Below the pieces are notes generated by a model. It did no database searches. It was not told where the DNA came from and worked only from the letters and a program-made list of their open reading frames with translations. DNA of 5,165 nucleotides from Flectobacillus sp. (GTDB lineage Bacteria > Bacteroidota > Bacteroidia > Cytophagales > Spirosomataceae): NCBI GenBank assembly GCA_029865665.1, contig JARXAV010000207.1, positions 1 to 5,165 on the forward strand, in the 5' to 3' direction. Position numbers and translations under genes: made by a program. The number at the start of each line of letters is the position of its first letter. Position 1 is the stretch's first letter. Below are positions 1 to 5,165 of the stretch, one piece after another.

Positions 1-197
1 TCTGTTAAGGAGTAGGTGGTTGTAAATTGAGGTTTAACCGAAACACTAAAAGGCGACTTGGTAGCAGTATATTCTTTTCCATCCGAGAATTTGAAGGTCC
101 ACGGAGCATAAGAGGTAAAGGCGATAGCGACTTTGGTAGAGTCGTTATAATTAATATCCTTATCTCCCGAAATAGTTGCAGTCGACAAAATATTCGG
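1..197 (-). other. Start of a third module type (residues 1642-1706), cut by the window edge
   Basis: After module 19 the Cys/Trp/G-x-Y plan stops. The sequence has an S-G-D start near 1651, then A-P-W-T-F-K-F-S-D-G at 1672-1681, then T-A-T-K-S-P-F-S-V-S-V around 1685-1695, and T-T-T-Y-S-L-T at 1700-1706. This resembles a module common in Bacteroidota secreted proteins in which an A-P-W-T-F...Y-x-D-G stretch is followed by N-P-Y-x-x-x-V and T-T-T-Y-T-L-T. If so, a strand containing a Cys-Gly-x-G-type segment would be expected just outside the window. The assignment rests on motif memory, and the module is incomplete. Confidence 0.55.
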
Positions 198-3100
198 TAA
201 GGCCTTCGTTATTACTTTTGGTGTATAATTCCAGCAATCTCCCATTCTATTGAGAGAGCGATACACTCCTGAATTGTTAACGTCTAAACTAGCTTTGGTA
301 GCTGTGGTGAGGTAATTGCCATCTCTTTCCCATAAATAGCTGATAGCCGTATCTTGGGTTGTTTTAAGCGTGATTGTTTTCCCTTGACAGAACAGAGCAG
401 AATCAGCATAATTGATGGTGTTGGGCACTTTAATAGATTTAATAATCAAATCATTGGAAGTTCCTTGACATTTACCTTGCTGTGCTTTTAGGGTATAAGT
501 ACCTCCTTCCCTGATATTTATAGGGATGTTGAATGTTCCAGCTTCATTTGGTATAAATACGCCATTTATTTGCTCTTTACCATCTTTAAATATTTGGTAG
601 CTGGCGTTAGTTGAACTCGTTGTTGATAAACCAGACAAGTCTCCATTAATAGTGGTATTATCGCTGTCGCATAACTTCCCTTCTATTTCATCTGTTAAGG
701 TTATCGTCATGTTACTAAGGGTAATTTTATAAGGAGAACTCTTTGCGATACAGCCTCCTTTATAAGTTGTTTCTAGTATGTATGTTCCAGACTCCTTTAC
801 TAGAAGTGTACTCGGATTATCATTGGAATATAATGTTCTGTAAAGCATCCCATCTTTTTTCCAGTTGTAAACAATGGGGCGTTGAGATGGAGAATCATAG
901 TCTGCATAAATCACGGTGGAATCGGCACAGATAGTTGTATTTTGAGTAGCAGTACTTCCTAAATTAATGGTCGAACTCACTTTAATGGTCATATCTCCAT
1001 AGCGATAAGTTGTTTTGGTGCCGTTGCTAAAAGTTACTTCATCGGTAACATAATATATACCTGCACTCTTCACATATAGGATGATAAACCTTGTTGCAGT
1101 GATATTTATTGTTGGATTAACGATGGCTCTTTCATTTCTATAAACAGTAGTTATATGGCTTTTAATGGTACTGGAGTTATATGCAGTAGAGGCATACAGA
1201 CGAACGACGGTGTTGGTATCACATACTTCAATGATTTTGTTTGCGTGATCATAAGACCCACTATAATCAAGAGAACCACCGTTCACAGGTGGACTACTCG
1301 GTTTTTTGGTGAAGTTAACGATATTGGTAACAGCTTCGCAATCGCCCTTTATTATTTTTAAGAAGTATTTCCCTTCATCATTAATCTTGAATGATGGAGC
1401 ATATCCTTCCTTATAAAGAACATTATCTTTATATAGCTTACTAGTTCCAGTACTTAAACTCTTTTCGTAAATGCTCGCTGTTCCATCTGAATATTCAGAA
1501 ATCTCTGCCGTTAAAGAAACTGCCTTACTTGAATTCTGTTTGATAATCAAGGTATCTGAACTTGCTTTACATTGCCCATTGATGGCCTCTACTACATACT
1601 TTCCAGGAGTAATCGCATATATACTAGCACTCGTCGGTAAGAGCGTAATACCATCACGCTTCCAAGAATACTGAGTATTGGGTGGGCTACTCGTATATAA
1701 AGTAATATAATCTTTAAAACAGCCAATTTGATAGGTTTTATCATCTGTATTTATCACTGGTTTTTCTATTTGTCCAATAACAATCTCTTTACTGAAGCTT
1801 GATTTGCAACCGTTATTATCAATTCCAATAAATGTATATTTCCCTGTTTTAGAGGCTGTTATAAATGTACTTGTTGCATTTTTTAGAGTGTCACCATTTA
1901 AGTACCATTGTTTGGTATTGTAAGAAGTAGTATAGTTTGAGAGCCTTAAAGATAAAGCAGTACACCCACTCTTATTGTTGTAACCGTTTGCATTCACAAT
2001 GGCATTGCTACTTGTATTGTGAGTAAATATATATTGATACCCCACTCCACTAACTCCATCTTCTGATTCTATATAGATGGGGTACTGATAACCGGCCGTC
2101 AAACCACTTACTTTAATAGGGCTTTTGGTAGCTGTACCAACCACCACTTTCCTATAAGAATATACACCTGTTTCATCATAATAGCCATTATTATAATAGG
2201 CTCTGAATAGCGTACCCGATTTGAAGTTACCTGTGGTTTTGAAGGTAATATCAGCAGTTTGTTCGGCACAGATATACGTTTCCTTATAGTCTGATGAGAT
2301 ACTCCTACAACTATCTGTTGTATTCACAAAGACTTGGGTTGTTGTGGACATAACACATGAACCACTACTTGGATATACTTTAACTTGATAGATGCCTGCA
2401 TCTTTTGCCGTAACATTGCTGAGTGAGAGGTAGCGATTATAAGAACTGCTACCAGGACTTAGGAAAGTTGAATAGCTGACGGTTTCTGTACTATCAGTCA
2501 AAGGCTTGGAAATAACTTGCTTGTATAGTTCAAAATTAGATCCTGCACAAATGGCGAACGATTTGGCTAGTGAGAAGGCTGGGGATTCTTCCACGGTCAC
2601 ATTTGTTTGAGCTGTAAAAGTACAACCAGTCTTATCAGTAGCTGCTAGTTTATAGATACCAGCTTGATTTTTAGTTGTTTTTAGTATAACAGGAGCTAGA
2701 AGGGTACTCTTAAAATTATTCGGACCAGTCCAATTGTACGTACTTGTAGCATCCCCAGTAGCTTGTAGTTTCAGACTATCGCTTGTACATGCCTTTATAG
2801 AAGAGGCCAACGAAACTCCGATGGTTACTTTATTAGAACTGATCCAACAATCATTCACTAGTGCCTCTACTTGATAAATCCCCTCTTTGGTTACAGATAA
2901 AATGGTATCACTCGCAGTCAGAGCAACACCATCTAGATTCCATTTATAGCTATTTGTGCTTACTTTATTAACGGTTAGTTTAATAATGTTATCATTACAA
3001 CTCTTTGCTAAATTAAGTTGTGGAATATCTATATCAAGTGTATTAGAACTTCCCAAACAGCCATTAGCCATTACTTCCACCTGATAAACGCCCCCTTTGG

Positions 3101-5120
3101 TTACAGATAAAACAGTATCACTATTTGCGAGAGCAACGCTATTTTGATACCAATTATAGTTACCATTTATTACTTTATTGACTGAAAGTTTAACGCTATT
3201 TTCTTTACCACAAGTTTGAGTTAGTGTAAGTTTAGGGATATCTTGCTCCACTACTTCTAGGGTATCAGAATAAAAAGTACAGTTGGTTCCAGCATTCACC
3301 TCATACCAATATTTGCCTGTAGATGAAACAATTGTATGGTAGGGATTGGTATCGTACAATTGTCCATTTTTTTTCCAAACACCATTTGGAGAGGAAATTT
3401 TCACCAAAAGGGGAGCTGCCTCATTAAGACCTTTACAAAGTGTGATTTTCTTTTTAGAAGAAGGAGTTATTAAGGAAAATTGCTTACCCACATGAGTGGT
3501 GGGCGGTGTAAATGTTATTTTGGAAGACTCTCCTATACATCCTGATGTGGAATTTTCATATTTTACCTGAAAAACACCTGCAAAACTTGGAGAAATAGAT
3601 CTTCCTGTGTTATAAACTTGACCATTTTTATACCATGTTAACCCTGAAGTTGGAGTTATATTTGAAGTATTTCTAACATAAAAATATTTCGAATTTGAAG
3701 GATTACATGATGTATAAAAGCTACTATCAGTAAAAATATCTGTTTTTTTTCCAAATTTAATAGAAAGCGTATCTCTTGTTATACACTCTCCTTGCTTATT
3801 TTCAAAAATGTAATTTCCCATTTGTGGGTTATCGTAATATTGATCTGGAGTTATAGTTATAGATTTAACAAAAGAGCCATCTTTAAACAAAGTTTTATTT
3901 CCTGTTCCTTCCATAATCAAGAAAACAGAGCTTGCGCTTTCTGTGCATAGGTTTAATGTTTTTGTACTTTCTGCTATCCCTCCAATATCTCTAATCCCAA
4001 ATCTAAATTTAGTGTCTGGCTTTTCTGATAAAGTAACCGTGAACCTTTCAGATATCGCACCGCAATTGTCCACTGTTATTTTTACGTGATATTCGCCAGC
4101 TTGAGTAGCAGTAATAGAAGACGATGTGTTACCTGTAAGCCTTTTGCCATCTTTAAACCATTGATAACTTATGTCGTTTGCTAAAATGCTTGATAATGAA
4201 GTATATAAAAAAACGAATCCGCCTTTAACACAAATATTAGCAAATGAAACACTTGGATTATTATTATCGTTAAGGTTACTAATAATAGGTTTGAAAATGA
4301 TATTCTGACAAGATAATTTTTGAGTTGTGTAAACACAATTACCTTTCGTGAGCTGGGCGTAGAAAGTTGCCGCCTCGCTACTCGTATAGGTTAAGCCATT
4401 AGCATTGTCAATAGCTTTATCATTTTTAAACCATTGAATTTTTACATTATTTCCCCAGTAGGTAGTATCTACACGATAGCGAATATTGGTTCCGTCACAA
4501 GCAAATATCTTATCGGTGGAACCACTTGCCCCCCAGCTGTTCTCGCCTTGCCCTTTATCAGGAATGCTAGTATAAATGTAGGGATTGTAAGAACAATCAT
4601 TAATTGTTACGTTTGTTGACTTTGTAAAACTACATCCAAAGTCATCTTTGATGGCTACCGTATAAGTACCTGCATTGGTTTTCTCATAGCCATTGATTGT
4701 TACCGTATTTGATGTACTTCTTAAATTGTTTGGACCAGTCCAATCGAAGCTGATGCTACTCATATCTGAGGTATTATTGGTAGCATATACCACTAATTGA
4801 GCATTAGAGGTATAGTAGGATATGCTAGTACTACTATTAGACGACCCAATTTTTACATTGGTAGTTAGGGTTGTTTTCCCATCAATGATACAGGTGTACG
4901 TACCTGCCTGAGAGGTGCTAACTTTGGCAATGCTTGGGTTTTGGAGGGAGGAGGTAAATCCATTAGGGCCTATCCAAGCGTAGGTGTTGCCACCTGTCGC
5001 TTTTAGTTCTAAGGTAGGAGTGTCATCCGAACAAAGCGGTGAATTCGACGAAATACTTTGACCAACGAGCAATTTACATAGGAATAAAGTGAGGATGGTG
5101 AGCGATAGACGTTTAAACAT
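1..5120 (-). CDS. Giant secreted multi-module Ig-like surface protein (probable adhesin), 3' end beyond the window
   Basis: The frame starting at ATG 5118-5120 is open for 1706 complete codons and leaves the window at base 1 with no stop. The start is chosen because it is followed at once by a convincing signal peptide; the next in-frame Met is residue 120. The mature part is a string of about 20 beta-rich modules of 70-110 residues, rich in Ser, Thr, Asn and Tyr. Eighteen are Ig-like, with a Cys, a core Trp in W-x-K-x-G-like motifs, an A/S/T-G-x-Y motif and a second Cys. Two modules (residues 938-1036 and 1642 onward) are of other types. Proteins of this design in Bacteroidota are typically large surface or adhesion proteins carrying a C-terminal T9SS sorting domain or gliding-type C-terminal domain; that end is not visible, so T9SS export is inferred. 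No catalytic motif is seen. The binding partner is unknown. I recognise the architecture, not a named gene. The reading frame is certain; the adhesin role is only likely. Confidence 0.93.
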   Translation of the reverse strand, partial: MFKRLSLTILTLFLCKLLVGQSISSNSPLCSDDTPTLELKATGGNTYAWIGPNGFTSSLQNPSIAKVSTSQAGTYTCIIDGKTTLTTNVKIGSSNSSTSISYYTSNAQLVVYATNNTSDMSSISFDWTGPNNLRSTSNTVTINGYEKTNAGTYTVAIKDDFGCSFTKSTNVTINDCSYNPYIYTSIPDKGQGENSWGASGSTDKIFACDGTNIRYRVDTTYWGNNVKIQWFKNDKAIDNANGLTYTSSEAATFYAQLTKGNCVYTTQKLSCQNIIFKPIISNLNDNNNPSVSFANICVKGGFVFLYTSLSSILANDISYQWFKDGKRLTGNTSSSITATQAGEYHVKITVDNCGAISERFTVTLSEKPDTKFRFGIRDIGGIAESTKTLNLCTESASSVFLIMEGTGNKTLFKDGSFVKSITITPDQYYDNPQMGNYIFENKQGECITRDTLSIKFGKKTDIFTDSSFYTSCNPSNSKYFYVRNTSNITPTSGLTWYKNGQVYNTGRSISPSFAGVFQVKYENSTSGCIGESSKITFTPPTTHVGKQFSLITPSSKKKITLCKGLNEAAPLLVKISSPNGVWKKNGQLYDTNPYHTIVSSTGKYWYEVNAGTNCTFYSDTLEVVEQDIPKLTLTQTCGKENSVKLSVNKVINGNYNWYQNSVALANSDTVLSVTKGGVYQVEVMANGCLGSSNTLDIDIPQLNLAKSCNDNIIKLTVNKVSTNSYKWNLDGVALTASDTILSVTKEGIYQVEALVNDCWISSNKVTIGVSLASSIKACTSDSLKLQATGDATSTYNWTGPNNFKSTLLAPVILKTTKNQAGIYKLAATDKTGCTFTAQTNVTVEESPAFSLAKSFAICAGSNFELYKQVISKPLTDSTETVSYSTFLSPGSSSYNRYLSLSNVTAKDAGIYQVKVYPSSGSCVMSTTTQVFVNTTDSCRSISSDYKETYICAEQTADITFKTTGNFKSGTLFRAYYNNGYYDETGVYSYRKVVVGTATKSPIKVSGLTAGYQYPIYIESEDGVSGVGYQYIFTHNTSSNAIVNANGYNNKSGCTALSLRLSNYTTSYNTKQWYLNGDTLKNATSTFITASKTGKYTFIGIDNNGCKSSFSKEIVIGQIEKPVINTDDKTYQIGCFKDYITLYTSSPPNTQYSWKRDGITLLPTSASIYAITPGKYVVEAINGQCKASSDTLIIKQNSSKAVSLTAEISEYSDGTASIYEKSLSTGTSKLYKDNVLYKEGYAPSFKINDEGKYFLKIIKGDCEAVTNIVNFTKKPSSPPVNGGSLDYSGSYDHANKIIEVCDTNTVVRLYASTAYNSSTIKSHITTVYRNERAIVNPTINITATRFIILYVKSAGIYYVTDEVTFSNGTKTTYRYGDMTIKVSSTINLGSTATQNTTICADSTVIYADYDSPSQRPIVYNWKKDGMLYRTLYSNDNPSTLLVKESGTYILETTYKGGCIAKSSPYKITLSNMTITLTDEIEGKLCDSDNTTINGDLSGLSTTSSTNASYQIFKDGKEQINGVFIPNEAGTFNIPINIREGGTYTLKAQQGKCQGTSNDLIIKSIKVPNTINYADSALFCQGKTITLKTTQDTAISYLWERDGNYLTTATKASLDVNNSGVYRSLNRMGDCWNYTPKVITKALPNILSTATISGDKDINYNDSTKVAIAFTSYAPWTFKFSDGKEYTATKSPFSVSVKPQFTTTYSLT
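198..2012 (-). other. Second Ig-like array, modules 13-19 (residues 1037-1641)
   Basis: Approximate limits in residues are 1037-1117, 1118-1199, 1200-1273, 1274-1383, 1384-1470, 1471-1563 and 1564-1641. Core Trp residues are at 1072, 1153, 1420 and 1597. In modules 15, 16 and 18 the Trp position is taken by Leu1229, Val1326 and Ile1510, each still followed by an aromatic-basic pair. G-x-Y turns are at 1093-1095, 1173-1175, 1250-1252, 1354-1356, 1445-1447, 1540-1542 and 1618-1620. Cys pairs are 1053/1105, 1134/1184, 1398/1457, 1484/1551 and 1578/1629. Module 15 keeps only Cys1261 and module 16 only Cys1300. A Pro-Ser-Ser-Pro-Pro linker near 1274-1278 separates modules 15 and 16. Confidence 0.78.
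2013..2309 (-). other. Divergent beta module between the two Ig-like arrays (residues 938-1036)
   Basis: This stretch begins with Cys938 and Cys951 and has neither the core Trp nor the A-G-x-Y motif of its neighbours. It is Tyr-rich (Tyr975-976, 980-981, 987, 989) and carries a segment near 994-1007 of the form V-G-T-x-T-x-S-P-I-x-V-x-G-L, followed by T-A-G-Y-x-Y-x-I-x-I-x-S around 1008-1019. The pattern recalls a distinct module seen in large secreted Bacteroidota proteins, in which an I-G-T-x-T-S-S-P-I-x-V segment precedes an A-G-x-x-Y-x-I-R-V strand. That comparison is from memory and untested. It could be a fibronectin III-like or other sandwich fold acting as a spacer or a separate binding unit. 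Confidence 0.55.
2592..2738 (-). repeat. Dispersed repeat copy B, core of module 10 (residues 795-843)
   Basis: This is the partner of the module 2 core, with the same W-T-G-P-N-N, A-G-x-Y, Gly-Cys and T-N-V-T landmarks at identical spacing. Unlike module 2 it keeps its first Cys (778). It lies directly after the tandem pair of modules 8 and 9 but belongs to a different sequence subfamily, which shows that the array was shuffled and did not grow only by neighbour duplication. Confidence 0.75.
2811..3236 (-). repeat. Tandem duplicated Ig-like modules 8 and 9 (about 210 bp units)
   Basis: Module 8 (3024-3236, residues 629-699) and module 9 (2811-3023, residues 700-770) align without a gap over a 51-residue core with 29 identities by hand count. 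At DNA level the two copies lie in register at an offset of 210 bases, for example the shared run ctttggttacagataaaa at 2885-2902 and 3095-3112, and tattagaact at 2831-2840 and 3041-3050. Module 8 has one extra codon near its first Cys. They are the most alike neighbouring modules noticed in the window and suggest a relatively recent unequal-crossover or slippage duplication. Confidence 0.85.
4602..4748 (-). repeat. Dispersed repeat copy A, core of module 2 (residues 125-173)
   Basis: This core matches the core of module 10 (2592-2738) with 23 identities in 49 ungapped residues by hand count, including W-T-G-P-N-N, the A-G-x-Y turn, a Gly-Cys and a closing T-N-V-T. The DNA string ggaccagtccaat is shared at 4732-4744 and 2722-2734, a spacing of 2010 bases or exactly 670 codons. 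Module 1 has a related W-I-G-P-N-G-F motif at residues 49-55, so modules 1, 2 and 10 form a subfamily. Confidence 0.75.
5061..5120 (-). other. Sec signal peptide, residues 1-20
   Basis: The N-terminus has a short basic n-region (Lys3, Arg4), a hydrophobic core from about Leu5 to Leu14 and again Leu17-Val19, and a likely signal peptidase I site after Leu18-Val19-Gly20, with Gln21 as the first mature residue. A mature protein starting with Gln is very common among Bacteroidota exported proteins. Cys15 sits inside the hydrophobic core after Leu and is not in a lipobox, so a lipoprotein is unlikely. This places the protein at least in the periplasm and fixes the gene start. Confidence 0.85.
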
Positions 5121-5165
5121 GAGTAAGTATTTAAGTTTAGTTTTGAAGTACAAAGGAAATAGAAT
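5121..5165 (-). promoter_or_regulatory. Leader and possible Bacteroidetes-type promoter -7 element
   Basis: Reading on the minus strand, TTCCTTTG at 5158-5151 matches the Bacteroidetes -7 consensus TAnnTTTG at five of six fixed positions. The -33 element would fall outside the window, so the promoter cannot be confirmed. If real, transcription would start near 5144-5147 and give a leader of roughly 25 bases. No Shine-Dalgarno sequence is present before the ATG; the leader is A/T-rich, as is usual in Bacteroidota, where A-rich leaders stand in for it. Confidence 0.3.

Larger units (their letters stand above)
2310..5060 (-). other. First Ig-like array, modules 1-11 (residues 21-937)
   Basis: Approximate module limits in residues are 21-92, 93-174, 175-274, 275-366, 367-458, 459-541, 542-628, 629-699, 700-770, 771-845 and 846-937. 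Core Trp residues are seen at 49, 127, 230, 321, 496, 582, 657, 727 and 797. Module 5 has Leu-Phe-Lys-Asp-Gly in place of the Trp motif, and module 11 has no clear Trp. The G-x-Y turn is seen, for example, at 72-75, 150-153, 341-344, 820-823 and 908-911. Cys pairs are 30/77, 208/262, 297/353, 392/446, 472/528, 562/614, 637/688, 708/758, 778/833 and 858/922; module 2 has only Cys163. These are hallmarks of bacterial Ig-like or PKD-like extracellular domains. Limits are by eye and may be off by several residues. Confidence 0.8.

Noticed and set aside
743..934. Short plus-strand frame of 63 codons
   Set aside because: It lies opposite the long minus-strand gene, has no recognisable domain, and its composition is what the complement of module codons gives.
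1155..1361. Short plus-strand frame of 68 codons
   Set aside because: It is antisense to modules 15-16, with no leader or family resemblance; a shadow of the real gene.
1471..1674. Short plus-strand frame of 67 codons
   Set aside because: It is antisense to modules 14-15, and nothing supports it as a gene.
2811..3236. CRISPR-like or intergenic direct repeat
   Set aside because: The 210-base period is a whole number of codons, the copies diverge while keeping protein motifs, and both are inside the open frame, so this is a protein module duplication.
4434..4619. Short plus-strand frame of 61 codons with some hydrophobic residues
   Set aside because: It is antisense to modules 2-3. The apparent hydrophobicity comes from complementing Asn/Lys/Thr-rich codons.
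5061..5120. Possible lipoprotein signal using Cys15
   Set aside because: The residues before Cys15 are Leu-Phe-Leu, which do not fit a lipobox, and the hydrophobic core continues past it to a good signal peptidase I site after Gly20.
1..5165. Defence system, mobile element, tRNA, rRNA or riboswitch
   Set aside because: I saw no transposase, nuclease, helicase or ATPase motifs, no inverted-repeat ends, no tRNA cloverleaf and no RNA-type conserved blocks. The coding frame takes up all but 45 bases.

Overview
The window is almost entirely one protein-coding gene on the minus strand. It begins with an ATG at 5120 (reading leftward) and stays open without a stop for 1706 codons until it runs off the left edge, so the C-terminus, stop codon and terminator lie outside the window. 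Only 45 bases (5121-5165) precede it. I see no second gene, RNA gene, CRISPR array, insertion sequence or defence-type system.

The organism is most likely a Bacteroidota species, perhaps Cytophagales-like. The evidence is the low GC (about 39% at 1-240 and 25% at 3661-3900, hand counted), the lack of a Shine-Dalgarno sequence in an A/T-rich leader, a possible Bacteroidetes -7 element, a signal peptide ending Leu-Val-Gly before Gln, and the architecture: a huge secreted protein made of Ser/Thr/Asn-rich Ig-like beta modules. Such proteins are usually exported by the Sec pathway and then by the type IX secretion system (T9SS) to the cell surface. The T9SS signal would be at the unseen C-terminus, so that step is inference.

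Layout, in protein order (right to left in the window): signal peptide (residues 1-20, 5061-5120); eleven Ig-like modules (21-937, 2310-5060); one different beta module without the Ig hallmarks (938-1036, 2013-2309); seven more Ig-like modules (1037-1641, 198-2012); and the start of a third module type (1642 onward, 1-197). The typical Ig-like module has a Cys, then about 19-24 residues later a Trp in a W-x-K-x-G-like motif, then an A-G-x-Y-type motif, then a second Cys 8-11 residues after that Tyr. Modules 8 and 9 are a recent-looking tandem duplication. Modules 2 and 10 are related at long range. Modules 5-6 lie in a markedly AT-rich trough.

The probable role is an extended surface adhesin or matrix protein. 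No enzymatic domain or catalytic motif is visible in the part seen.
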